A DNA stretch of 64,000 nt from Candidatus Geothrix skivensis (GCA_016721195.1 JADKIO010000009.1:1-64000), one strand, 5' to 3'. Positions 1 to 9,649 are shown, counted from the stretch's first letter. Program-made: numbers and translations. The notes: generated by a model not told the origin, from the letters alone.

Positions 1-10
1 TAAACCGATT

Positions 11-51
11 ACGAAGAATTTCGTTGACGACTACGAAACTTGTCGTATCTT
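11..51 (+). promoter_or_regulatory. Candidate promoter and BlaI-type operators upstream of blaI
   Basis: Two inverted repeats precede the BlaI-like gene: ACGAA-4-TTCGT (11-24) and TACGA-6-TCGTA (32-36 and 43-47). The second lies inside a plausible sigma-70 promoter, TTGACG (24-29), a 16-base spacer and TATCTT (46-51). BlaI/MecI repressors usually bind such palindromes over their own promoter, so autoregulation of the blaI-blaR1 pair is inferred. Confidence 0.45.
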
Positions 52-80
52 TTCAGCATTCCTCCTCTGGAGCCCCACCC

Positions 81-447
81 CATGGCCGCAGTCACCCGCC
101 CCACCGACGCCGAACTCGCCATCCTGCGGGTGCTCTGGGAGCGGGGTCCGAGCACGGTCCGGCGGTCTTCGAGGTGCTGGAGGAGAAGGATCCTGGCTAC
201 ACTACGGTCCTGAAGATGCTCCAGATCATGAACGAAGGGCCTGGTGCAGCGGGAAGTCGCGGACCGCGTGCACACCTTCTCGACCACGCACACCGAACCC
301 AGACCCAGCAGGTCTCTGCTGGACCCTGCTGGAGCCTCCGGTTCGTCCACCAGCCGTGATGCAGGCCTGGCCACACCAAGGCCAGCCAGGCGGAGCGGCG
401 CGGAGATCCGCAAGCTCATCGACCAGGCGGAAGGGAGGACCCGATGA
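81..447 (+). CDS. blaI: BlaI/MecI/CopY family transcriptional repressor (frameshifted)
   Basis: Predicted winged-helix repressor that shuts off a resistance or stress operon until cleaved by its sensor protease. The N-terminus beginning at ATG 81 (MAAVTRPTDAELAILRVLWE) is the classic start of this family, and the wing/dimer helix (VFEVLEEKDPGYTTVLKMLQ) continues in another frame from about 165. The C-terminus EIRKLIDQAEG ends at 447. At least two frame changes (near 160 and 235) break the ORF. Its stop overlaps the start of the M56 peptidase gene (ATGA, 444-447), the usual blaI-blaR1 arrangement. I read the breaks as sequencing errors because neighbouring genes are broken the same way. Confidence 0.7.
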
Positions 448-2682
448 CCACGCCCCTAGTCCCTCCTGCCACCCCTGCCGCCCCGACCCTGGGCTGGACC
501 TGCTCCACTTCCTTTGGCAGGGGCGCGGTCCTGGGCCTGCTGGCATGGCTGACGCTGTCCTGCTGCGGGGCGCCAAACGCCAAGGCCGGTATGGCGGCCC
601 GGCCGGCTTCCTGCTGCTGATGGTGGCCGCGCCGGTGGCGACCTGCTGCTCCGCAGCCCGAGCCCTGGGCAGGCTGCGTCCGGTCTGCCGGTCCTGGCGG
701 CGGAGCCCGGCGTCAGCGCGAACGGGCCGTTCCGCCGCACCTGACCCAGCAGGTGAAAGCCTGGCTGGACCCCTGCCCTGGTTGTTTGCTGGGCTGGGCG
801 GCGGGCGTGCTGATCCCATCCATCCGCTTCCTGGGCAGCTGAGTGCGGTGCAGTCGCTCCCGCCGTCGCAGCGCCGTGCCCGTGCCGCCGAATGGCACTC
901 CGGTGCCGTCCCGCCTCTGCCGGGAGCTGAGGCTCTCCGCACGGTGCGCCTGCTGGAGTCCGCCGCGGTGGAGGTGCCCACGGCCCTGGGCTGGCTGCGC
1001 CCCGCCGATCCTGCCGCCCGCCTGCGCCCTCACGGGCCTGGCGCCCCTGCAGCGGAGGCCATCCTGGCCACGAGCTGGCCCACATCCGCCGGGGCGACTT
1101 CCTGGTGAACCTGCTGCAGTCCCTGTGGAGGTGCTGCTCTTCTACCATCCCGCCGTGTGGTGGCTGTCATCCCGTCCGGGCCGAGCGCGAGCTCTGCTGC
1201 GATGACGTGGCGGCGGAGCTCTGCGGCGATCCCTGATCCTGGCCCGGGCCCTCACGGACCGGAGGCCCTGCGCGAACCCGTCCAACCATCCCCATCCCAC
1301 CTGGCCCTGGCGGCCAACGGAGGCTCCCTCATGCACCGCGTCCGGCACCTGCTCCATCCCGCCCTGCCCATCACCAGCGGGCCCGGGCCACGGCCCTGGC
1401 CATCTCGCCGCCTCCCCTGCTGGGCGCCGCGGGCGTCGCCATGGGCAACCTCCACCGACGAACCCCCGGTCCGACCGGACCACGCGCATCAGGTCACCGA
1501 CGACAAGCGCACCTGGATGTGCGCGAAGGGCGAGGTGAAGCTCAACGGCGAGGCCCCGGAGCCCCGTCACCATCCCCGGCGAAGGCAGCTTCCGGGCGGA
1601 GGAGAAGAAGGGCGGCAGGACCCGCGCTTACGCCGCGACCAGGACAAGGCCACCTACACCGTGGACGGGAAGGAGACCCCCTCGACAAGGAGGGCGAGGG
1701 ACTGTGCGCACCCTCGTCGCCGAGACTGTCAAGGCCCAGGCCGGGCGGAAAAGGGCCGGGCAGATGAAGCCCAGGGGTGGTGCTGGATCGCGCCGAGGGC
1801 GAGAAGGAGCGGGCCAAGGTCGAGCGGCGTCGGGAACACGTGGTGGAGGTCCATGCCGAGCACATGAAGGAGCTGGAGGCCCACGCCAAGGATCTGGAAG
1901 CCCACACGAAGGATCTTGAGGTCCAGCTGAAGTCCCTCAGCCCCGAGGAGGGTGCCCGCGTCCGCGCCGACCTGGACAAGGCCAAGGTCGAGCTGGACAA
2001 GGCCCGGGCCGAGGGCAAAAAGGTGCGCGTAGAAGTCCTCCGGAGCAGGGCGAAGGCCCTCGGCACCGTCATCATCCGCAAGCATGGGCCCGGCAAGGAT
2101 GAGGCCGGGAAGGATGTGGAGATCCTCACCGAGGACGTGGGCCCCGGCACCGTCGTCATCCGCAAAGAAGGTGGATGGCAAGGAGGTCGTCGAGAAGCGT
2201 GAAAGGTCCTCCGGAAGGAGGGGAACGGCGAGAGCATCGTGTTCTCCGGTCCCGATGGGAAGGAACTCGAACAGCACCTGAAGATCATCCGCAGGACGGG
2301 CCCAAGGGCGGCACCACCCTGTGGACCTTCGTGGGGCCCGAGGGCGAGGAGCTCCGAAAGGGACCTCCACATCCCGCCCATCCAGATGCCGGAGATCCGG
2401 TTCCGCACCGCCGTGGCGGCGAGAATCCCCAGGCCGAGATCGCCGAGCTCCAGGCCGAGCTGCGGGCCCTCCAGTCCCGCCTGGACCACCTGCAGCACCA
2501 GGTCTCTGTGACGCCGAAGCCCCCAAACCCCAGCGCCTCCCAAAACCCAGCGCCGCGCCCAAGGGCATTCTGCCCACGCCCCACCGCCACCGCCACCGCC
2601 CGCGCCGGAGGCACCCGAGGCTCCGCCCGCTGCCCCCGCACCGCCACCCCCACCACCACCGCCGCCCGCGCCGGAGCGCTGA
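444..2682 (+). CDS. blaR1: BlaR1-like M56 family sensor metalloprotease (frameshifted)
   Basis: Membrane-bound M56 zinc metalloprotease that would sense a signal and inactivate the BlaI repressor encoded just upstream. The zinc motif HELAH is encoded at 1069-1083, followed by IRRGDFLVNLLQ, a FYHPAVWWLS segment and an ERELCCDD stretch, all typical of M56 peptidases. After the protease domain there is a long charged helical region (roughly 1777-2200, lysine/glutamate/alanine-rich, probable coiled coil) and a proline-rich tail ending at TGA 2680-2682. The reading frame changes many times, so no single ORF covers the gene. The C-terminal half has no recognised function. The exact end is uncertain because of the frame changes. 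Confidence 0.6.
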
Positions 2683-2777
2683 GCAGCCCCCCGTCGATGT
2701 CCCCGTCCCGGAGAACGCCAAGCGGGCCCTGGGCGTCTCAGAGTCTGCGGAACGCCTCCACCCGCTCCAGTCCCGGG

Positions 2778-4768
2778 TCACGGAAAGGGCGGCAGGGCGG
2801 CGCGGACCGGGGCCGCGTAGCGCTTGCCCAGGCGATCCTCCGAGGGCAGCATGAGGGGGTCCAGCACCGCCACCACGCCGCGATCACTGCGGGTGCGGAT
2901 GAGGCGGCCGATGCCCTGCTTGAGCTTACGTCATCTGGGGTACTTGGATGCCGATGAAGCTCAGGCCGTCCCGCTGGGCGTCGCCTCGCGGATGCGGGCC
3001 TGGAGGACGGGATCATCCGGCGGCGCGAAGGGCAGCGCGGAAACCACCACCAGGCTCAGCGCATCCCCGGCAGGTCCACGCCCTGCCAGAAGCTGGCGAG
3101 CCCCAGCAGGCCCGCCGAGGGGGTGGCCCGGAAGCGGTCCAGCAGCTGGGTGCGGGACAGTCCATCCCCCTGCACGAAGAAGGTGAGCTCCGGCAGGGCG
3201 GTCTCCAGCCGGGGCCGGAAGGCCGCCAGCATCTTGCGGCTGGTGAAGAGCAGCAAGGCCCGGCCCCGGCTGGCCCGCAGCAGGCGCTCCATGGCATAGA
3301 GCCGAAGCCTCGATCCAGTCGGGATTGCCCACGGCCCTGCCGCCCCGGCCCGCCGCTCCGGCAGGTCCGGCGGCACGAAGAGCAGGCCCTGGGCTTCGAG
3401 TCAAAGGGGCTTTCCCATTCTCGGCGGCCTCCACCTCGGGCTTCGTGAAGCCCAGGCGCAGGCCCAGGCCGTTGAAGCCGCGGCCATCCCGGAGGGTGGC
3501 GCTGGTGAGCACCACGCTCGAAACCCGCCGCACGTGCTGGTGGAAGAAGGGGCGCACGTCCACGGGATTGGACTTGAAGTGGACCAGGTTAGGCCCTCCC
3601 GGTTCAGGGGTCGAGACCCACCCTCGGGCTGGGCGAAGATCTGCTCCATGCGCGAAAAGGCCGTGCCCACACGCTCGGCGAGCCGCATCCACTGGGGTTT
3701 TCGGGGTCGGACGCAGCCAGGCGCCGGGCCTCCACCCACAGGGGATGGCCCGCCTCCACCCAGGCGCCCACGGCGTCCGCCAGGGCCCGCATCTCGGGTC
3801 CCGGGCTCAGCAGGGGCAGCACGCCGCCCTCCAGGGGCACCCAGGAGAGGATGTCCGTCCAGGCCCGCTCCCAGGGCTCCAGGAGGCCCGCCAGGGCTGC
3901 GCCTTGATCCCGGGCCGCGTCGCGCAGGTCCGTGAAGAGCAGGTTCATGGCACGGCTGGACCAGGCCTCGGCACAGCTGGTGAGCTGCTCCTCCAGGTCG
4001 TGGGCCTCGTCCAGGATGAGCACCGGCGCGTCCGGCAGCACCTGGCCGAAGGCCGATTCCCGCAGCACGCGGTCCGCCAGCAGCAGAGCGTGGTTCACGA
4101 TGATGAGATCCGCCTCGGCCACCTCCGCCCGCAGCTTCGTGAGGTAGCAGTCCTCGTAGCGGGGGCACTGGCGGCCCGTGCAGGGCTTCGGCGCGGGCAT
4201 TGAGCCGATCCCAGAGGGGCGACTCGCCTTCGCCGAAGCGGCCCAGGCCCTCGCGGTCGCCGTCCTGGGTCTCCAGCGTCCAGCGCTGCAGGGCCAGCCA
4301 GAGCTGCTGATCGGCCCGGGTGAACTCCAGGTGCGGATCCCGGCCTGCGGCCTCCCAGGCCGTGCGGCAGAGGTAGTTGGCCCGGCCCTTGGCGAGCACG
4401 GCCTTGATGGGACGACCCAGGATGCCCGAGGCCCCGGGGCACGTCCTCCTCCAGCAGCTGCCGCTGGAGCTGCTTGGTGCGGGTGGCCACCAGGATGGGG
4501 TGCCGCCCCGCCGCCAGCACCGGCACCAGATAGCCCAGGCTTTGCCCGTGCCCGTGCCGGCCTCCACGGCCTGGATCACGGCCTCGGGCCGGGCCTCCGC
4601 CTCGCTGCCGGCGTCCCGCCACTGCTGGAAGCGTGCCGCGCCCTCGAGCACGGTGTTGTGCACCAGCTCCGCCATGCGCCGCTGACCGGGCCGGTCCTCG
4701 GCCCCGGGGAAGCAGGCGAAGATCCGTCCCTCCGGCGGGGCGAAGTAGCGATCCATGGAGTGCGCCAT
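2778..4768 (-). CDS. dinG: DinG/XPD-like ATP-dependent DNA helicase (frameshifted)
   Basis: Superfamily 2 iron-sulfur helicase of the DinG/YoaA family, expected to unwind damaged or R-loop DNA with 5'-3' polarity. The start at 4768 gives MAHSMDRYFAPPEGR; then come the Walker A region (EAGTGTGKA), a cysteine-rich iron-sulfur segment (CTGRQCPRYEDC near 4150-4180), the DEAH box (LILDEAHDLEEQL near 4000) and the C-terminal helicase motifs (ASFWQGVDLPG, then GIGRLIRTRSD near 2880-2910). The stop is at 2778-2780. At least five frame changes disrupt it. It converges with the BlaR1 gene. Family assignment is firm; which DinG/YoaA subgroup is not. Confidence 0.75.
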
Positions 4769-4779
4769 TGGAGGGGGGC

Positions 4780-4885
4780 ACCCCCCCCCCGGGGCGCCGG
4801 GCGAGGGACGGGAGCGGGGGCCGCGGGGCCCGCCCCCCCCCCCCCGCCGGAGACGGCGCCCCCGGCCACAACCACCCCCCCCCTC
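4780..4885. other. G/C homopolymer-rich intergenic stretch
   Basis: This stretch upstream of the helicase gene contains several runs of 7-14 C and blocks of G (for example around 4790, 4838-4852 and 4880). No ORF or RNA is apparent. It sits in the middle of the most frameshifted part of the window and may be a difficult-to-sequence region or a misassembled join. Confidence 0.5.
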
Positions 4886-4987
4886 CCGCGGGCCCCCGTT
4901 CACGCGGCACCGGGTCTTGTCATAACCCTAGTCTGGACCATGGGCGGAAAAGAGCGAACGGCTTTCCTGATTGTCAGGACTGACCGC

Positions 4988-5446
4988 TCACTTGTGATAG
5001 TCCTTCCCACGGATGATGGTGAAGGCCCGGTAGAGCTGCTCCAGGAACAGGACCCGGCTGAGCTCGTGGGGGAAGGTCATGGGCGACAGACTCAGCTTCT
5101 CCGGGACCTCCTTTTTCAGCTCGGGGTCGAAGCCGTGGCTGCTGCCCAGGGCGAAGGCCAGCTTGTCGCCGCGGTTCGCGTGATCCACCAGCCATTTGGC
5201 CAAGCCTTCGCTGTCCCGGGCCGTTCCTTCGGGCGTCAGCAGCACCGGACAGCTCGCGGCGAGGGAGGCGCGGACGGAGGCGTTCGGCCTCCTCCTTCAG
5301 CTGCCGGACGGGGTCGCCCTTCCCCTCGGTGAGCTCCAGCACCTCCATCCGGGCGTAGGGCCGGAGCATGTCGAGGTAGTGCTTTCCAGGTCACGACAGG
5401 GTTCCAGGCGGAGGCGGCCGAAGGAGATCAGGCAGATGGGATACAT
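4988..5446 (-). CDS. rlmH: 23S rRNA pseudouridine-1915 N3-methyltransferase RlmH (frameshifted)
   Basis: RlmH is a small SPOUT methyltransferase that methylates pseudouridine 1915 in helix 69 of 23S rRNA on the 70S ribosome. The C-terminus carries the family signature: LAFALGSSHGFD (SAM knot), LSLSPMTFPHELSR and EQLYRAFTIIRGKDYHK, ending at the stop 4988-4990. The N-terminus begins at ATG 5446 (MYPICLISFGRLR) and continues as MLRPYARMEVLELTEGKGDP in a second frame, so there are frame changes near 5390 and 5250-5290. Rebuilt length is about 150 residues, normal for RlmH. Confidence 0.8.
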
Positions 5447-5524
5447 GATCGTATTGTGATGAATTCCTTGGCAGCGCAGCAGGAAGGTTCCACCATCCTT
5501 GCAGAATGATCCCTTTGAGGTCCC

Positions 5525-6133
5525 ATGCGCCGTTCCCTCGTGCTTTCCCTGGCCAGCCTGCTTCTCGTGCCCGCCTTCATCAGCTGCGGAGGTGACGACA
5601 TCCCCAGCACCCCCCGCGGCCGCCAAGGAGCCCGCCGACATCCTCTACAACCTGCAGCACCTGGCCGTGCGGCAGGACTACAAGCAGGCTGCGGCCATCG
5701 CCCCATCACTCCGGACTTCGTCTACTCCGGCGCCCTGCACTTCCACCAGGATGCCAAGGCCCAGGGGATGGAGCTCACGCCCGAGGAGATCAAGGGCCTG
5801 GGCATCGAGCACCTGGCAGCCAAGCTGGACAACCTGTCGGGCAGCCCCAGCGATGACTACCCGGTCAAGGACGCCCGCCTGGCCTTCAACGCTGGCATCT
5901 ACCGCCTGACCAAGGGCCTCACCGCCAAGTCCTGGGCCAAGATGAAGCACATGGGCATCACGGACAACAACTCCGCCCGCCAGCATGGCTCCACCTACAT
6001 CCTGAAGGACATGGCCCTGGGCTTCGATGGCAAGAAGATCCTGACCGTCACCTGCGTCAAGAAGCCCGATGGCAACTTCGGCATCTCCTTCATGCGCTTC
6101 GAAATCGCCCCCAAGAACCTGAAGCAGGACTGA
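5525..6133 (+). CDS. Putative lipoprotein of unknown function (two compensating frameshifts)
   Basis: The start at 5525 gives a typical lipoprotein signal peptide (MRRSLVLSLASLLLVPAFISC) with a lipobox cysteine followed by GGDD. The stretch AAKEPADILYNLQHLAVRQDY is in another frame (about 5620-5700), and the original frame resumes at ITPDFVYSGALHF, so two opposite frame changes flank the middle. The rest is soluble and ends FMRFEIAPKNLKQD. I do not recognise the family. It is followed by a clear terminator, so it is the last gene of its unit. Confidence 0.6.
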   Translation: MRRSLVLSLASLLLVPAFISCGGDDIPSTPRGRQGARRHPLQPAAPGRAAGLQAGCGHRPITPDFVYSGALHFHQDAKAQGMELTPEEIKGLGIEHLAAKLDNLSGSPSDDYPVKDARLAFNAGIYRLTKGLTAKSWAKMKHMGITDNNSARQHGSTYILKDMALGFDGKKILTVTCVKKPDGNFGISFMRFEIAPKNLKQD

Positions 6134-6179
6134 GCTTTGTTATCGCCTCTGCTCTGCTCGCTGCGCGAACAGAGCTAGG

Positions 6180-6206
6180 AAAGGCCCGCAACGCGGGCCC
6201 TTTTCA
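6180..6206 (+). terminator. Rho-independent terminator
   Basis: GGCCCGC (6183-6189), loop AAC, GCGGGCC (6193-6199), then CTTTTC. It lies 50 bases after the lipoprotein stop codon. Confidence 0.8.
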
Positions 6207-6260
6207 TGAAATGTTTCCTACTTGGGCCGCGCACGCGGCCAAAGCCGAATCGAGACGCCC

Positions 6261-6739
6261 ATGCACATCCTTGCCCAGCATACGCTCACCGCCGAGGAGG
6301 CCCTGAAGGGCACCTGGGCCTTCAAGCGCCGCTGCATGAGGCCGCCACGGTCTCTGGGGCGATCCTGGTCCTCTTCGGAATGCAGCCTCCTGGCCGCCCG
6401 GGCTTCCTGGGGCTTCTCCCTGATCATGACCTTCAATGGCCTGTTGCTCCTGGATCATGCCCGGAGGCCGTCCTCCGCTGGGCCGAGCGGCGCCGGGGCT
6501 CCGAGGCCTACCCGCCCACGGTAGTGACCCTGGATGACGAAGGCCTCACCCTGCGGACCCCTTCGAGCGAGGGCGGCCTGCCCTGGTCGGCCTTCTCCCG
6601 GATCCAGCGGCACAGCGGCTTCTGGATCTTCACCATCAACCGGGCGCAGGCCGTCATCTTCCCCGAGCGGGCCATGGATGAGAGCGCCAGCCTGGAGCTG
6701 ACCCGCTTCCTGCAGGAACGGAAGCTGCTGAAGGCATGA
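6261..6739 (+). CDS. YcxB-like protein (frameshifted)
   Basis: The start at 6261 gives MHILAQHTLTAEEALKGTWAF. A frame change near 6345-6350 is followed by a hydrophobic stretch (SGAILVLFGM). The C-terminal half (TVVTLDDEGLTLRTPSSEGG, LPWSAFSRIQ, FWIFTINRAQAVIFPERAM) resembles the PH-like YcxB domain found in small bacterial membrane proteins of unknown role. The stop codon overlaps the start of the downstream glycosylase, so the two are probably co-transcribed. Function unknown. Confidence 0.55.
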
Positions 6740-7313
6740 TGCTCCGGGGCCCCGCCCACCAGGCCGCCCGCGCCCTGCTGGGCCAGCGGCTGGCGTGCGG
6801 CAACGTCATCCTGCGCATCACCGAGGTCGAGGCCTACGGCGGGCCGGAGGACAGCGCCAGCCACGCGCGCCACGGCCGCACGGCCCGCAACGCGCCCATG
6901 TGGGGCCCCCCGGGCCGGGCCTACCTCTACTTCTGCTACGGCATGCACTGGATGCTGAACGTGGTGACGGGCCCCGAAGGAGAGGCCTCCGCGGTGCTCA
7001 TCCGCGGCGCTGAGGTGCTGGCCGGGCTCGAAATGGCACTGGGCCGCCGAAAGGCCGCCAAGCCCACACCCTGCTGTGCGCGGGCCCCGGCAAGGTGGCC
7101 CAGGCCCTGGGCCTGGACAAGACCTTCGATGGTCAGGACCTCCTGGCCCCCGGCGGCCTGGAGCTGCGCCCGGGCCTTCCGCCCGCGGTCATCCTCGCAG
7201 GCCCCCGCCTGGGCGTTGCCTTCGCCAGCGTCGAAGATCAGGCCCGACCCTGGCGCTTCGCCGATGGGCACAGCGGCGCCGTGCTCCAGAAGAAGGCCAT
7301 GGCTCCGCTCTGA
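6736..7313 (+). CDS. DNA-3-methyladenine glycosylase, MPG/AAG family (frameshifted)
   Basis: Base-excision repair glycosylase that removes alkylated purines. Family landmarks are ILRITEVEAYGGPEDSASHA (the catalytic glutamate is in the TEVEAY block), RNAPMWGPPGRAYLYFCYGM and the C-terminal RPWRFADGHSG. One frame change near 7060-7075 separates the first ~110 residues from LLCAGPGKVAQALGLDKTF. Restored length about 190 residues, normal for the bacterial AAG family. ATG at 6736 or 6739 overlaps the preceding gene. Confidence 0.85.
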
Positions 7314-7344
7314 ACGGTCCTATGCTTCCACCCAGGAGGCCGCC

Positions 7345-7548
7345 ATGCCCTATGTGAACATCCGCATCACCCGCGAGGGCGCCACCGCCGAGCAGAAGGC
7401 GCAGCTCATCCAGGGCGTCACCCAGCTCCTGGTGGACGTGCTCCACAAAAATCCGCAGACCACGGTGGTGGTCATCGACGAGGTGGACACCGACAACCGG
7501 CGCATCGGTGCCGAGCCCGTCCCCGCCCGGAGGCGCCAGGGGCAGTAG
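7345..7548 (+). CDS. 4-oxalocrotonate tautomerase family protein
   Basis: A 67-residue tautomerase-superfamily subunit. After removal of the initiator Met the N-terminal proline (MPYVNIRITREGATAEQKAQ) would be the catalytic general base, and the rest matches the 4-OT fold (LIQGVTQLL, TTVVVIDEVDTDNRRIG). An AGGAGG ribosome-binding site (about 7334-7339) precedes the start. Unlike the genes to its left it is uninterrupted. Substrate unknown. It lies directly upstream of ssrA. Confidence 0.85.
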   Translation: MPYVNIRITREGATAEQKAQLIQGVTQLLVDVLHKNPQTTVVVIDEVDTDNRRIGAEPVPARRRQGQ

Positions 7549-7657
7549 GTCCGGCCGTGCGCGGAGCCACCCGCGCACCCATACTCAGGATCCGCTCGAT
7601 CCGGCTCCTCGCGGGGCAGGCACGGGCGGTCACCCTCACAAGGTGAATCGTACGCAG

Positions 7658-8049
7658 GGGGGTGACTGGTTTCGACAGGTCGTGATCCAGGTGCACGGTG
7701 CAGGCGGGGGTTGGACGGATGGCCCCCTTATCAATCCGCCCACATCAAACTGCCAACGATAACTTCGAACTGGCTCTCGCTGCCTAGGGCAACCTAGGCT
7801 CCGAGCGAGTCCCCGGGATCTCTGGGTACCGGGCTCGTTAAACCCCTGAAAGGGTGGCTTCGGCCTGCCGGACAGGGGCACCAGATAGGCCGCCGCGACG
7901 CACCCTGACGGTGGCCGAGATCAGGGGGCAAACGTTCCGAGCGGCTCGTCCGTTCCCCGCCGGAAGGTTTCAAGAACGGACCAAGCCTGTGGAACGAACC
8001 GCCATCCGGCATGTCTTGGACGTGGGTTCGACTCCCACCACCTCCACCA
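7658..8049 (+). ncRNA. ssrA: tmRNA (transfer-messenger RNA)
   Basis: The ribosome-rescue RNA. The 5' end is GGGGGTGACTGGTTTCGAC and the 3' end is GGTTCGACTCCCACCACC-TCCACCA. GGGGGTG (7658-7664) pairs with CACCTCC (8039-8045 region) to form the acceptor stem, with an encoded CCA tail. The length of 392 nt is typical of one-piece tmRNAs. The internal tag reading frame is at 7752-7787. It is followed by a terminator. tmRNA genes are frequent integration sites for genomic islands, and an accessory block follows here. Confidence 0.97.
7752..7787 (+). other. tmRNA proteolysis-tag reading frame
   Basis: Codons GCC AAC GAT AAC TTC GAA CTG GCT CTC GCT GCC TAG specify ANDNFELALAA. The terminal LAA is the standard degradation signal recognised by ClpXP and related proteases, which confirms the tmRNA call and its orientation. 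Confidence 0.93.
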
Positions 8050-8060
8050 GTAGTGCACGT

Positions 8061-8093
8061 AAGCCACTGATAAATCAGTGGCTTATTTTTTTA
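8061..8093 (+). terminator. Rho-independent terminator of ssrA
   Basis: AAGCCACTGA, loop TAAA, TCAGTGGCTT (8061-8084), then a T-rich tail ATTTTTTTA. A perfect 10-bp stem directly after the tmRNA CCA end. Confidence 0.9.
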
Positions 8094-8204
8094 TTCATAT
8101 AAATTCCATACCTCCATCCATACAGAACTCGGTCATCATTTCGCCTTCCAGGATTCAATTTTTTTCGACTATTTTTCGCTATCATCAATCCCCGCAGGAA
8201 TCCG

Positions 8205-8438
8205 ATGGACCACCTCCAAGCCACCCACCCCGGCCTCCGCCTCGAGCTGCGGGGCTACCTGGTGCGCTATCGCCACCTGCAGCCACTGGTCGTGGCCGCA
8301 GTGGCCCTGGGCGAACTGGAAATGGCCCTGGAACTCCTCCAGCAGGTATCGATCCATCTTCCAGCGGACGGCGACGAGGCGCAGCGTCTGCAGGCCTTCC
8401 TGTCCCCACGCATCGCTGCCAAGGACGTTCCTCCTTGA
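8205..8438 (+). CDS. Small hypothetical protein upstream of dinB
   Basis: A 77-residue, leucine-rich, helical protein (MDHLQATHPGLRLELRGYLV, LVVAAVALGELEMALELLQQ). Its TGA overlaps the TTG start of dinB (TTGA, 8435-8438), so the two are likely translationally coupled. The sequence resembles no family I know. The coding call rests on the overlap and on purely helical composition. Confidence 0.5.
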   Translation: MDHLQATHPGLRLELRGYLVRYRHLQPLVVAAVALGELEMALELLQQVSIHLPADGDEAQRLQAFLSPRIAAKDVPP

Positions 8439-9649
8439 GCGACCTGGGCGGGCCCGGTACTCCCCGGCGCATCGCGCACCTGGACATGGATGCGTTCTTC
8501 GCCTCGGTAGAGCTACTGGAGCATCCCGAGTTGAAGGGGCTTCCAGTCGTCGTGGGCGGCCGATGCCCGGTTGCCGCCATCGCTGGCCAGCCCTACCCAC
8601 GGCTGAAGGACTACGTGGGTCGCGGTGTGGCCACCACGGCGACCTACGAGGCCCGTGCCTTCGGCGTGCACAGCGGGATGGGTCTCATGAAGGCCGCAGC
8701 GATGGCCCCGGAGGCGATCCTGCTGCCCGCGCACTTCGAGGCCTATGCGCGGGTATCGAGGGCCTTCAAGGCAGCCGTGGCCGAGGTGGCGCCATTGATC
8801 GAAGACCGCGGTATCGATGAGATCTACATCGACCTAACCGAGGTTCCGGGGGGATCCCGGGAACTGGCTCTGCGCCTCAAAGAGGCCGTTCGCCAAGCCA
8901 CAGGGTTGACCTGTTCCATCGGCATCACCCCCAACAAGCTGCTCTCCAAGCTGGCGTCAGAACTTGAGAAACCTGATGGGGTGACGATCCTCAGCCTCGA
9001 CGACATTCCGACCCGCATCTGGCCCCTGCCTTGCCGCGCCGTCAACGGCATCGGTCCGAAGGCCACGGCGAAACTGGAGGCCTTCGACATTCGCACCATC
9101 GGCGAATTGGCCAAGGCCGATCCAGTGTGGCTGGTGGAACACTTCGGACAGAGCTACGGCGACTGGCTGCATCAGGCCGCCCATGGCCTCGATGACCGCC
9201 CCCTGACACTCTCTCGCGAACCCAAGTCCATCAGCCGGGAGACCACCTTCGAGCGGGACCTCCATGTGAAGTTGGATCGCGAAGCGCTGTCCAAGATCCT
9301 GCTGGATCTCTGTGAGCGACTGGCCCTGGATCTTTCCAGCAAGGGTTACCTGGCCCAGTGCGTGGGCATCAAACTGCGCTTCGAGGATTTCACCACCATC
9401 ACCCGGGACCAGACTCTGTCCATGCCTATCGCCGATGCCGCTTCCCTGCGGGAGGCGGCTCGGGCCAGCCTCAAGCGCGTCGCCCTTGATCGCAGGTTGC
9501 GGCTCCTGGGGATTCGGGCGGGTAGCCTGGTGAAGAGACATGATTTTTCTTCTGGGTCAGCCGTAGTGACTCAGGTTTCTGTACCGAACCTCTTTGAGGA
9601 GGTGTCTCCTGTTATTTCTGAAGTTGATGCGTCTGCAATCCCCAGGTAA
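8435..9649 (+). CDS. dinB: DNA polymerase IV (Y-family translesion polymerase)
   Basis: Y-family polymerase that bypasses lesions during replication stress. RIAHLDMDAFFASVELLE carries the first catalytic acidic residues, EARAFGVHSGM the finger motif, and IDEIYIDLTEVPGG the second catalytic site. Then come the helix-hairpin-helix NGIGPKATAKLEAFDIRTIG and the little-finger domain (SISRETTFERDL). I choose TTG 8435 because the conserved IAHLDMD block precedes the first in-frame ATG (8486). About 404 residues. The last ~25 residues overlap, tail to tail, the stop end of the DUF4365 gene by 79 bases and do not resemble the usual beta-clamp-binding tail, so the C-terminus may have been altered when the island joined here. 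Confidence 0.92.
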   Translation: MSDLGGPGTPRRIAHLDMDAFFASVELLEHPELKGLPVVVGGRCPVAAIAGQPYPRLKDYVGRGVATTATYEARAFGVHSGMGLMKAAAMAPEAILLPAHFEAYARVSRAFKAAVAEVAPLIEDRGIDEIYIDLTEVPGGSRELALRLKEAVRQATGLTCSIGITPNKLLSKLASELEKPDGVTILSLDDIPTRIWPLPCRAVNGIGPKATAKLEAFDIRTIGELAKADPVWLVEHFGQSYGDWLHQAAHGLDDRPLTLSREPKSISRETTFERDLHVKLDREALSKILLDLCERLALDLSSKGYLAQCVGIKLRFEDFTTITRDQTLSMPIADAASLREAARASLKRVALDRRLRLLGIRAGSLVKRHDFSSGSAVVTQVSVPNLFEEVSPVISEVDASAIPR

